Shown one piece after another: positions 17,034-23,986 of a stretch of 40,333 nt of DNA (its first letter is position 1; each line of letters opens with the position of its first letter). The notes below the pieces were generated by a model, which searched no databases, was not told the origin of the DNA, and saw nothing but the letters and a program-made list of their open reading frames with translations. A program made the translations under genes and the position numbers. The DNA comes from JAPHTQ01 sp050287105 (lineage in GTDB: Bacteria; Pseudomonadota; Gammaproteobacteria; Thiohalomonadales; Thiohalomonadaceae), in NCBI GenBank assembly GCA_050287105.1, contig JBNKBG010000015.1:1-40333 (forward strand), given 5' to 3'.

Positions 17034-17636
17034 ATGGCTAAACATGTAGACAAGGAACAGAGGCAGGCGGAACTACTCGAGATCGCGGTAACCGTGTTTG
17101 CCGAGCGTGGTTATCAGGCCACCACCATGGACGAGATCGCCGAACGTGCCGGTGTCAGCAAAGGTATGCTCTACATCTATTTCAAAAACAAGGAAGCCCT
17201 GTTCGGCGCGGTGTTCCGCTGGTTTGGCAAGATGACCGGGGAAATGATGGTCGAAGCCATCAGCGGGGTTGAAGACGAGGCCGAGCAGATTCGGCGCATC
17301 GCCCATACCTGGGCCGAGGTAGCGATTCATCACCGTGAGTTCGTCCCGCTGTTTCTCGATTTTTGGGCCGCTGCCAGTATGAAGGGGATGCGTAACGACT
17401 ACGCCGAGGATCTGGCGACGATGTACGACGAGTACCGCAACATGCTCATCGGCATCATTGAGCAGGGAAAGAGCAAAGGAATGTTCAAAACAGATGTGGA
17501 TTCACAGGCCATCGCCTATCTGCTGGTCGGTGGCATGGACGGCATATTCATTCAGTCCTGGCTATCGAATCCCGACAATGTTGACAAACTGATGCTTAAT
17601 GCAACCGAGTCGCTGATACAAGGTATCAGCACCTGA
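17034..17636 (+). CDS. TetR/AcrR family transcriptional repressor
   Basis: 200 residues with the TetR N-terminal helix-turn-helix: AERGYQATTMDEIAERAGVS, then KGMLYIYFKNKEALF (about 25-62). The C-terminal ligand domain includes WAEVAIHHREFVPLFLDFWA and is not further classifiable. It is divergent from the envelope export operon, with a perfect palindrome in the shared promoter. It probably represses that operon and itself until a hydrophobic ligand binds; the ligand is unknown. The 3' end is 3 bp from the end of modC, convergent. Confidence 0.93.
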   Translation: MAKHVDKEQRQAELLEIAVTVFAERGYQATTMDEIAERAGVSKGMLYIYFKNKEALFGAVFRWFGKMTGEMMVEAISGVEDEAEQIRRIAHTWAEVAIHHREFVPLFLDFWAAASMKGMRNDYAEDLATMYDEYRNMLIGIIEQGKSKGMFKTDVDSQAIAYLLVGGMDGIFIQSWLSNPDNVDKLMLNATESLIQGIST

Positions 17637-17639
17637 ATA

Positions 17640-18725
17640 TCAGCCCGGCGTCTGCGCCAGACTCATGCTCTTGATCTGAGCCTGCACTGCCATACCGTTA
17701 TGCAGACCGAGACGCTCCCAGGAGTAGCGGGAAATGCGTGAGAGCAGGCGGGTATCGCTACCCTCCAAACAGAGTTGTACCAGTACCCGTCCCGGATCCC
17801 CTTCACTGTGATCGATGATCTTTGCCGGTAGTATGTTAAGGATCGAGGTCCCTTGCGGTACGCTAAGGGCAATGCTCACCTCCCGCGCAGGAATGCGGAT
17901 CCGTGCACGACTCCCTAACGATGCAGCCAGCTGTGGTGCAAGAATCTGCAGCTCACCCGGCAAAGCCAGGGTGGTCAGATGGTGATGCTCATCGTGCGCG
18001 CTGATCTGCGCCTCAATCACCGCACCCGGTTCCTCACCGGGCACCATGTGCTGATGCAGGCTGGAGAGCAGCTCCACTGCAGTACCCTGTTCCACCACGC
18101 TACCCTGCTCCAGCTGCACAATATGGTCCGCCAGACGTGAAACCTCGGCGATAGAGTGGCTGACATAGAGCATGGGGATCGCCAGTTCGTCATGCAGTCG
18201 CTCAAGATAGGGCAAAATTTCCTGCTTGCTCTTCTCATCCAGCGCCGACAACGGTTCATCCATCAGCAGCAACTGCGGGTTGGTCAGCAATGCGCGACCG
18301 ATAGCGACACGCTGCCGTTCGCCTCCAGAGAGGCGTTGCACACCCCGTTCAAGCAAATGGCCAATACCCAACCAGTCGACCACCTGTTTTGGTTTTATCT
18401 GTCGCTGACTTTCGACGATGCGGCGCATGCCGAATTCAAGATTGTCGCGAACGCTGAGATGGGAAAATAGACTGGCCTCCTGAAAGACATAACCGATAGG
18501 ACGTTGATGTACCGGCAGAAATTGCTTCTCGTCCTGCCAGATTTCGCCATTGACCGTGAGTCGCCCATTGAAGCGCTCCAGACCGGCAATGGCGCGTAAC
18601 AGTGTGGTTTTACCTGAACCGGAATGACCGAATAGCGCTATCACGCCCTGTCCCGGTAGTTGAATATCCACATCGAGAGTGAAATCACCCAACGCTGTAG
18701 TGAATTTTGCTGCAATTCCGCTCAT
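17640..18725 (-). CDS. modC: Molybdate ABC transporter ATPase ModC
   Basis: The 361-residue protein energises molybdate import. Walker A GHSGSGKTT (33-41), signature LSGGERQRVAIGRAL, Walker B LLLMDEPLSALD and the H-loop YVSHSIAEV are all present. The C-terminal part (about 290-352) is a Mop/TOBE molybdate-binding domain (SVPQGTSILNILPAKI). The ATG overlaps the modB stop (ATGA). Distinguished from other importers by the Mop domain and the modA-modB context. Confidence 0.95.
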   Translation of the reverse strand: MSGIAAKFTTALGDFTLDVDIQLPGQGVIALFGHSGSGKTTLLRAIAGLERFNGRLTVNGEIWQDEKQFLPVHQRPIGYVFQEASLFSHLSVRDNLEFGMRRIVESQRQIKPKQVVDWLGIGHLLERGVQRLSGGERQRVAIGRALLTNPQLLLMDEPLSALDEKSKQEILPYLERLHDELAIPMLYVSHSIAEVSRLADHIVQLEQGSVVEQGTAVELLSSLHQHMVPGEEPGAVIEAQISAHDEHHHLTTLALPGELQILAPQLAASLGSRARIRIPAREVSIALSVPQGTSILNILPAKIIDHSEGDPGRVLVQLCLEGSDTRLLSRISRYSWERLGLHNGMAVQAQIKSMSLAQTPG

Positions 18726-19399
18726 GCGCCTTGCTCCCGGCTAATGCGACCGTTAAGCAGGTAGAGCACCGACAGCACCAGGAAGGCGAAACCGATCATT
18801 CCGGCAGAGAGGATATGCGCCTGTCCGTACTCCAATGTCTCCACATGATCGTAGATCGCTACCGACAACACCTTGGTCTGTCCGGGAATGTTGCCACCGA
18901 TCATCAACACCACACCGAACTCGCCGACGGTATGGGCAAAACCGAGCACCATCGCGGTAAGAAAACCGGGGCGTGCCAGAGGCACCGCAACATGGATAAA
19001 ACGATCCCAGGCAGAGGCACGCAACGTCGCCGCGACTTCCAACGGCCGCTTACCCAGTGCCTCGAAGGCGTTTTGCAACGGTTGCACGACAAATGGCAAC
19101 GAATAGAGCATTGACGCAACGACCAGTCCGCTAAAGGTAAACGGCAAAGTCCCTATCCCCAGTGCCTGGGTAAGCTGGCCGCCGGGACCATTCGGCCCGA
19201 GAAACACCAACAGATAGAAACCCAACACCGTCGGCGGCAGTACGATAGGCAAAGCCACCAGCGCACTGATCGGATGTTTAAGCCGCGAACTTGTTTGCGA
19301 CAACCACCAGGCGATAGGTGTCCCGACCAGCAACAATAACAGTGTGGTCAGGCTTGCCAGTTTTAAGGTCAGCCATATGGGCTGCCAATCAAAGGTCAT
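18722..19399 (-). CDS. modB: Molybdate ABC transporter permease ModB
   Basis: 225 residues, all membrane helices apart from the EAA-type loop (GKRPLEVAATLRASAWDRFI). It starts MTFDWQPIWLTLKLASLTT. VLPPTVLGFYLL and AHTVGEFGVVLMIGGNIPG are ModB hallmarks. The ATG at 19399 has GGAG eight bases upstream; a 22-codon upstream extension in frame runs into the intergenic repeat and is rejected. Confidence 0.95.
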   Translation of the reverse strand: MTFDWQPIWLTLKLASLTTLLLLLVGTPIAWWLSQTSSRLKHPISALVALPIVLPPTVLGFYLLVFLGPNGPGGQLTQALGIGTLPFTFSGLVVASMLYSLPFVVQPLQNAFEALGKRPLEVAATLRASAWDRFIHVAVPLARPGFLTAMVLGFAHTVGEFGVVLMIGGNIPGQTKVLSVAIYDHVETLEYGQAHILSAGMIGFAFLVLSVLYLLNGRISREQGA

Positions 19400-19423
19400 A
19401 TGCAACTCCAGAAGAGTAAATAA

Positions 19424-19486
19424 CCACGAAGCGCACAGAAGACACGGACAGCAAAAGCCTGCCAACCACTTCTGTGTATTCCGTGG
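19424..19486. repeat. Imperfect inverted repeat between modA and modB
   Basis: CCACGAAGCGCACAGAAG (19424-19441) matches the reverse complement of 19469-19486 at 14 of 18 positions, with a 27-base loop. The CCACG..CACAGAAG pattern resembles dispersed repeats seen in many gammaproteobacteria. It fills most of the modA-modB gap and is likely a REP-like element or mRNA hairpin. Confidence 0.6.
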
Positions 19487-19493
19487 CCATCAA

Positions 19494-20240
19494 TTATTTC
19501 ACGCCGTAACCGTAACCGGTGATCACCTTGCGAGCCTCACTGTCCTTGAGAAATTCAAGGAAAGCCCCAGCTGCCTCACTACCCTCGCCCTTCTTCAGCA
19601 ATACCGCCTGCTGCTCAATCGGGGCATAGTAACTTTGCGGAATCTCCCAGGTGCTACCTGCTGTACCTTTCCAGGTATTCACTTGCGACAGTGCGACAAA
19701 GCCGACTTCCGCATTACCGCTGGCGACAAACTGAAATGTCTGTGCAATGGAATCACCCCGCACGATTTTGCCTTGCAGTTTATCCCAGGTATCAAGCTTC
19801 TCCATCACCTGCTGCGCCGCCTGACCATAGGGGGCAGTTTTCGGGTTTGCAATGGCAACATGAGCAAAGTTACCCGCTTTCAAATAGTGCTCACCGTTAT
19901 CAAAGGCATTGGCCCTGGCACTCCACATCGCCAGTTTACCCATGGCATAGGTAAAGCGACTACCTTTGACGCCAAGGCCTTCATCTTCAGCTTTCGCCGG
20001 TCTTTTGCTATCGGCGGCCAGAAACACCTCAAACGGTGCGCCGTTTTCGATCTGGGAATAGAGCTTGCCGGTGGAACCGAAGCTGACTTTTACCTTGTGG
20101 CCAGTCGCCTTTTCAAACAGAGGGATAATATCGCGGGTGGCATCGGTAAAATTGGCTGCCACCGCAACGCTTATCTCATCCGCCATCGACGGCAGTGTAA
20201 TCAGCGCGAACAACACGCCTGTCGCGAGACTCTTTTTCAT
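19494..20240 (-). CDS. modA: Molybdate-binding periplasmic protein ModA
   Basis: The 248-residue precursor has a signal (MKKSLATGVLFALITLPSMA) and starts its mature part with DEISVAVAANFTDATRDIIP. SFGSTGKLYSQIENGAPFEV and FLAADSKRPAKAE are the ModA oxyanion-binding signatures. It captures molybdate (or tungstate) for ModBC. The ATG at 20240 follows GAGG and is preferred to a GTG one codon upstream. It follows modE after a 102-bp hairpin-bearing gap. Confidence 0.95.
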   Translation of the reverse strand: MKKSLATGVLFALITLPSMADEISVAVAANFTDATRDIIPLFEKATGHKVKVSFGSTGKLYSQIENGAPFEVFLAADSKRPAKAEDEGLGVKGSRFTYAMGKLAMWSARANAFDNGEHYLKAGNFAHVAIANPKTAPYGQAAQQVMEKLDTWDKLQGKIVRGDSIAQTFQFVASGNAEVGFVALSQVNTWKGTAGSTWEIPQSYYAPIEQQAVLLKKGEGSEAAGAFLEFLKDSEARKVITGYGYGVK

Positions 20241-20265
20241 CACTGCATACCTCTATGTGTCATGG

Positions 20266-20331
20266 GTCGGACTGGCGCAGCGACATCCGACAAAGATGAA
20301 TATTTACCGGATTACGCTGCGCTAATCCGAC
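20266..20331. repeat. REP-like inverted repeat between modE and modA
   Basis: Arms 20266-20290 and 20307-20331 are complementary at 20 of 25 positions, around a 16-base AT-rich loop. The core GCGCAGCG is fully paired. It contains the GTCGGATTAGCGCAGCG type of sequence known from dispersed repeats. No T-run follows, so readthrough into modA is expected. Confidence 0.65.
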
Positions 20332-20342
20332 ACGTGTTCTTG

Positions 20343-21167
20343 TCACTCGTGGACGGCAAGGATGACGCTGGATGCCTTGATCAAGGCACACACCTCAACC
20401 CCCTCTTTCAAGCCAATGGAACGAATGCTTTCGTTGGTGATAATGGCGGCAAGTGTCTTGTTACCCGGTAGCGTGATCCCCACTTCACCGTTCACCGCGC
20501 CTTCAATGCAGGTAGAAACCGTGCCACAGAGTCGATTACGCGCACTGCTACGCATACCGATCTCGTCGGTCACAAGGATGGGGACCGATGCCTTGATCAG
20601 GGCATAGGCTTCACGCCCCTTTTTCAAGCGGAGGTCTTCGATACTCTCATTGGTGATCACCGAAACAATACGCAGACCATCGCCTATATCCAGTTCCACT
20701 TCACCATTGACCGCGCCTTTGGTCACCTTCGTTACCTTGCCGAGATACTGATTACGGGCACTGCTACGCATGGCAAACCTCCTCATCAATTTGCTGAAAC
20801 TGTCGAAATCGGACAGACCATCGCTCAGTCGCGACATAAAGCGTTGATACTCTTCCTCGACCTGGCGGAACATCGCCACCGTGCGCCGCCCCTCAGCGGT
20901 CAGGCGGGTACCACCGCCATGTTTGCCACCTGTCATCCGCTCCACCAGCGGCTGATCGGCCAGGTTGTTCATCGCCTCGACCGCCTGCCAGGCGCCTTTG
21001 TAGCTCATCCCCAGGCTGCGGGCAGCGGCGGAGATAGAGCCGGTTTCATCGATCTCGGCCAGCAGTTTCACCCGCCCACTCCCAAGGAATGCCTCACCCG
21101 CCTTATCGACCCAGACCCGCCCGTCGACGGTATTGGGCACTGCCTTTGCGCGTTTTGTCGTCGCCAT
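20343..21167 (-). CDS. modE: Molybdate-responsive regulator ModE
   Basis: 274 residues: an N-terminal winged helix (about 30-100; GRVKLLAEIDETGSISAAAR, then MSYKGAWQAVEAMNNLA) and two tandem Mop/TOBE domains, each opened by MRSSARN (about 135-200 and 205-272). ModE binds molybdate and represses the uptake operon. The ATG at 21167 has GGAGG five bases upstream. The long frame continues above it across the ModE box and is not coding. Gene order is modE-modA-modB-modC, all minus strand. Confidence 0.95.
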   Translation of the reverse strand: MATTKRAKAVPNTVDGRVWVDKAGEAFLGSGRVKLLAEIDETGSISAAARSLGMSYKGAWQAVEAMNNLADQPLVERMTGGKHGGGTRLTAEGRRTVAMFRQVEEEYQRFMSRLSDGLSDFDSFSKLMRRFAMRSSARNQYLGKVTKVTKGAVNGEVELDIGDGLRIVSVITNESIEDLRLKKGREAYALIKASVPILVTDEIGMRSSARNRLCGTVSTCIEGAVNGEVGITLPGNKTLAAIITNESIRSIGLKEGVEVCALIKASSVILAVHE

Positions 21168-21180
21168 ATCAACCTCCAGA

Positions 21181-21206
21181 CCGTTATATCCTGAAGGATA
21201 TAACGG
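21181..21206. promoter_or_regulatory. ModE box upstream of modE
   Basis: A perfect 12+2+12 inverted repeat whose outer arms read CCGTTATAT and ATATAACGG. It fits the known ModE operator (CGNTATAT...ATATAACG). It sits 13 bp before the modE ATG, so molybdate-loaded ModE would repress its own operon. Confidence 0.88.
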
Positions 21207-21225
21207 TAGATACATCTCTGCCAAT

Positions 21226-21300
21226 GTCGGCTTCATTACACACACTGAGGAAATATCACTACAAAGCCGACAATGAACCCGAATTTTGCGTTATTTCCTC
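21226..21300 (-). other. Interleaved complementary arms, possible pseudoknot
   Basis: GTCGGCTT (21226-21233) pairs with AAGCCGAC (21264-21271), and GAGGAAATA (21247-21255) pairs with TATTTCCTC (21292-21300). The order A-B-A'-B' fits an H-type pseudoknot. It lies between the nif operon's last gene and the ModE box. No conserved RNA family is recognised. Confidence 0.35.
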
Positions 21301-21364
21301 TACCCTATAACGCTTGTTGCAAAGCACATGCCAGATGGATCGAACCAGTCAAAACATGAGCTAT

Positions 21365-21739
21365 TTATTGGTTGAGTGCCGCGGAAAGCATACTATCCAT
21401 GCGGCTGATATGAAGATTGAGGCGTTCCGGCAGGCGCTCGCGTATATAGGCACGGGCAAAGGGCTGACGACGTTGGAGCAATTGCCGCACCTCCTGCAAC
21501 AGTTTGAGATGATCATCCTTATGCTCAACAGCATGGCGAAAATCACACTGTTCCATCATTCGTTCCTCATCCGCGAAATGTTCTTCAATCATTCCCAGTA
21601 AGGTGAGGAAACGCGTAGGAAAGGCTTCGTCACTGGCAAGGTTAAGCTGCTGAGCATAATCAGCCAATTGCTGATGAGCATCATCGAGTTGCGGGTAATT
21701 AAGATTTACCAACGAATTTTGCTTCAGGACATCAACCAT
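21365..21739 (-). CDS. Hemerythrin-domain protein, last gene of the nifH operon
   Basis: A 124-residue single hemerythrin four-helix bundle. Likely di-iron ligands: LDDAHQQLADY, EEHFADEERMM, FRHAVEHKDDH and the late LHISRMDS. Hemerythrins bind O2 at a di-iron site, so a local oxygen sink or sensor for nitrogenase is likely. It starts within the last 8 bases of the preceding gene, which argues for the ATG at 21739 rather than the earlier in-frame codon. Confidence 0.85.
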   Translation of the reverse strand: MVDVLKQNSLVNLNYPQLDDAHQQLADYAQQLNLASDEAFPTRFLTLLGMIEEHFADEERMMEQCDFRHAVEHKDDHLKLLQEVRQLLQRRQPFARAYIRERLPERLNLHISRMDSMLSAALNQ

Positions 21740-22040
21740 CAGACTTTCCAGAATGCTGTGTGAGTTTATGTCGCAATAGCAGATAATCACGAAGATCGCT
21801 GATACACAGAATCAGACGACGCTCATCTAAAAACATTTCATGCACATTACGGTTACCAGCATTATAGGCACGAAAGGTATCGCGAAATTCATTGGGTAAA
21901 ACCGACTGCTTTGGCAATACCGCGCATATCTGTAGCCATGCATTACGACACTGGGCTGCAACTTCAGAGTTCTCATCGAACGTGCTGGTGGTCAGCCGAT
22001 GCCACTGCAGGATACGCCAGTACCGCTCAAATTCTTGCAT
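21732..22040 (-). CDS. Unrecognised 102-aa protein in nif operon
   Basis: No family recognised. The protein is soluble, helical and fairly basic, with MQEFERYWRILQWHRL, CRNAWLQICAVLPKQ and a Leu-rich C-terminus (LILCISDLRDYLLLRHKL). It has no signal, membrane segment or metal motif. It lies 1 bp after the YRG-repeat gene and overlaps the hemerythrin gene, so all are cotranscribed with nifHDK. It is real on the basis of tight packing and codon use like its neighbours. Confidence 0.75.
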   Translation of the reverse strand: MQEFERYWRILQWHRLTTSTFDENSEVAAQCRNAWLQICAVLPKQSVLPNEFRDTFRAYNAGNRNVHEMFLDERRLILCISDLRDYLLLRHKLTQHSGKSDG

Positions 22041-22041
22041 G

Positions 22042-22473
22042 TCAGTCCTCGATTACGCGCCCACGGTAAACCCGCTTTCCTTTACCTGGTACCGATTCCT
22101 TCTGTGCCATCGACGTGGTCGACTGAATTATTCCATATTGCGAATTTTCAACAACATTGCCGCGATACATACGCATTCCTGGAGTCGCCTCATGGGATGG
22201 CGCTTCATCGGCTGCAGGGTTAACCACAGCTCCACGGTAGATATTTGCGCCCTGCGCCGCCAATTGCTTGATTTCAAGCGGTGTCAGTAGCCGGCGAAAC
22301 AGTTCAAATTGCTTAGCGACTTCCTCGTTGATGCTATCGACCGCATAGTTGATCAACGCAACGATATCTTCATCACGTGACATGCGAACTCTGGCACCAC
22401 GCTCTCTCTCGTAGACCAGACTCATTTTTGCCAGCATCATTCGAGCGTCAATAGACATCTCAAATGGGACCAT
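22042..22473 (-). CDS. Unrecognised 143-aa protein with three YRG-V/I motifs
   Basis: Function unknown. The first 75 residues are predicted helical and charged (RMMLAKMSLVYERERGARV, then INEEVAKQFELFRRLLTPLE). The C-terminal half has three copies of a short motif: IYRGAVV, MYRGNVV and VYRGRVI. They are spaced by Pro/Ser/Gly-rich linkers. Short YRG motifs also occur in cyanobacterial DUF4278 proteins, but the resemblance is only local. It lies between the DUF6129 and 102-aa genes in the nif operon. A binding or docking role for the repeats is speculation. Confidence 0.75.
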   Translation of the reverse strand: MVPFEMSIDARMMLAKMSLVYERERGARVRMSRDEDIVALINYAVDSINEEVAKQFELFRRLLTPLEIKQLAAQGANIYRGAVVNPAADEAPSHEATPGMRMYRGNVVENSQYGIIQSTTSMAQKESVPGKGKRVYRGRVIED

Positions 22474-22487
22474 TATTATTCTCTCTA

Positions 22488-22760
22488 TTATTCTTCTGGA
22501 TATTTTTCGGCTATTACCACACCCGTAGCTGCTGCAAAGTCATTGGTTAGTGTAAGACAGTGCTCACTGTTACCGACCAGATAAATATCAAACCCTTCTT
22601 TCGTCACAACCGGCTTACCGGCATGGATGTCGTCCTCACTGCAAAGTGTGAAGCGAACACCGGGAAAAGTTTGCCTGAGATTTTCCTGCAAGGCGCTATC
22701 GGCACCATGACTGTCAACCATGACCGCAACTTCAGCCAGCATGGTCTCATCGATCGCCAT
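22488..22760 (-). CDS. DUF6129 nif-associated protein
   Basis: A 90-residue acidic protein. FPGVRFTLCSEDDIHAGKPV, FDIYLVGNSEHCLTLTNDF and ATGVVIAEKYPEE identify the DUF6129 family, which is confined to nitrogenase clusters. Two cysteines (TLCSEDD and EHCLTLT) are conserved-looking. The role is unknown. It starts at the stop of nafY (TAATG) and is translated in the nifH operon. Confidence 0.82.
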   Translation of the reverse strand: MAIDETMLAEVAVMVDSHGADSALQENLRQTFPGVRFTLCSEDDIHAGKPVVTKEGFDIYLVGNSEHCLTLTNDFAAATGVVIAEKYPEE

Positions 22761-23485
22761 TACAGGACCTCTTCTTCCTCACGTTCGAAGCGTACGCGTT
22801 CTTCCGCGGCTTTCCCCATAATCTTTGCCAGCCACGGTGGCGGATTTTTATCCAGTACATCACGCAACTGATCCAGCGTTTCACTGGCAGGGCCGCCGCT
22901 AGGAACCTTGACCGGATGGATATCCTGCTTAATCACCTTTGCTGCTGCAGGGCCACCGATAGAAACGACATACAGCACATCGCAATCCTTGATCTGCTCA
23001 GCACGGTAGGTGTTTTTATCTTCGCTGTTACTCGGTGAAGCGGCCATTGAGGCGATCTCAATCAAACGTGCCTCCTGCGGTGATACCTGGTAGATCAGGA
23101 AACGGGCACAGGAACCGAAGTGGCCATCGAGCATTTCACCATTATTTGAGGCAATCGCCACACGAATAGAGCCTGGCATATCACCATCACGATAAGGTGT
23201 GGTTTCCGGCAGTGCCAGATCACTGACTTCCACCAGATTCTTACCCCAAAGGTAATCAAGAGCTTCCTTGATTGCAGGGAGTGGCGTGGCATTGAACAGA
23301 TCGTCTGCCGCTTCCTGCAGCTCGCGCACGGTCAGGCGTCGCAGCTTCTCCTCGTTCAGCGGCAATTTAAGGGCCTTGACCAACACATTCATCAGCTGTG
23401 CTGCTTCAATGTCAGGCAGGGCCCTGGCCGCCAGGCCGATACGGAGTGCCACATCACGTGATATGGATGTTCCGTCCATGGCCAT
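22760..23485 (-). CDS. nafY: Nitrogenase accessory factor NafY/NifY
   Basis: The 241-residue protein has an N-terminal all-helical DIMCO_N-type domain (about 1-90; ISRDVALRIGLAARALPDIE). Its C-terminal cofactor-binding domain is homologous to NifX (about 105-225; IRVAIASNNGEMLDGHFGSC, with the conserved His of HFG). NafY binds FeMo-co or apo-dinitrogenase and helps insert the cofactor. Either NafY or NifY could be the proper name; the N-terminal domain favours NafY. It is coupled to the ferredoxin gene upstream. Confidence 0.88.
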   Translation of the reverse strand: MAMDGTSISRDVALRIGLAARALPDIEAAQLMNVLVKALKLPLNEEKLRRLTVRELQEAADDLFNATPLPAIKEALDYLWGKNLVEVSDLALPETTPYRDGDMPGSIRVAIASNNGEMLDGHFGSCARFLIYQVSPQEARLIEIASMAASPSNSEDKNTYRAEQIKDCDVLYVVSIGGPAAAKVIKQDIHPVKVPSGGPASETLDQLRDVLDKNPPPWLAKIMGKAAEERVRFEREEEEVL

Positions 23486-23679
23486 TACGCCGGTATAACG
23501 CAGTTTGGTACGGGGCAGACTTCCTCACACTGCGGCATATCAAACTCACCGTCACACTCAGTGCAGGCATCCGCATCAATGATGTATGTCCCTTTCTTTT
23601 TCAGAATGGCACCCATTGGGCATACCGGCATACAATCACCGCATGAGGTGCACTCTTCTGCAACAATAGTCATAGCCAT
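23485..23679 (-). CDS. 4Fe-4S ferredoxin of the nifH operon
   Basis: 64 residues carrying CTSCGDCMPVCP and CTECDGEFDMPQCEEVCPV. The second motif has the short insertion typical of nif and FdxN-type 2[4Fe-4S] ferredoxins. It is likely a low-potential electron donor to NifH or NifB-type enzymes. The ATG at 23679 has GAGGAG seven bases upstream; an upstream in-frame codon is ignored. Confidence 0.88.
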   Translation of the reverse strand: MAMTIVAEECTSCGDCMPVCPMGAILKKKGTYIIDADACTECDGEFDMPQCEEVCPVPNCVIPA

Positions 23680-23707
23680 GATCTTTCTCCTCAATCTTCA
23701 ATGAAAG

Positions 23708-23920
23708 TTACAGGCGTTTAGCCCGCACAGTGATCGGCAATTTTGGTGCTGGCTCCATTGGTTCAATAAAAAACTTTGAACCATCGGACAGCTCGACCTC
23801 ACCGCCCCACTTCTCCGGGCTATCGAATTCAAGAGTGGATACCGTCTCTTCCATATCTTTCTTTGCAACATAGAAAGAGATAGCACCATCATCTGTTTGA
23901 CGAATCATTACGCTTGGCAT
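23708..23920 (-). CDS. nifT: Nitrogen fixation protein NifT
   Basis: 70 residues: MPSVMIRQTDDGAISFYVAK, then ETVSTLEFDSPEKWGGEVEL. This is the NifT/FixU family, always found downstream of nifK. Its role is unclear; mutants are usually mild. It follows nifK after the strongest hairpin of the operon. No signal or cofactor motif. Confidence 0.93.
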   Translation of the reverse strand: MPSVMIRQTDDGAISFYVAKKDMEETVSTLEFDSPEKWGGEVELSDGSKFFIEPMEPAPKLPITVRAKRL

Positions 23921-23942
23921 TGGTTATCACCTTTAGGTTATA

Positions 23943-23980
23943 GCCACGGGACCGTACAACACACGAAACGGTCCCGTGGC
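23943..23980. other. 13-bp-stem hairpin after nifK
   Basis: GCCACGGGACCGT and ACGGTCCCGTGGC pair perfectly around a 12-base loop, 7 bp past the nifK stop. No T-run follows, so this is more likely an mRNA stabiliser or processing site than a full terminator. Confidence 0.8.
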
Positions 23981-23986
23981 GACCTC

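Noticed and set aside
19344..20471. 375-codon open frame opposite modB-modA-modE
   Set aside because: It spans three genes and two repeats on the other strand, with no protein-like features.
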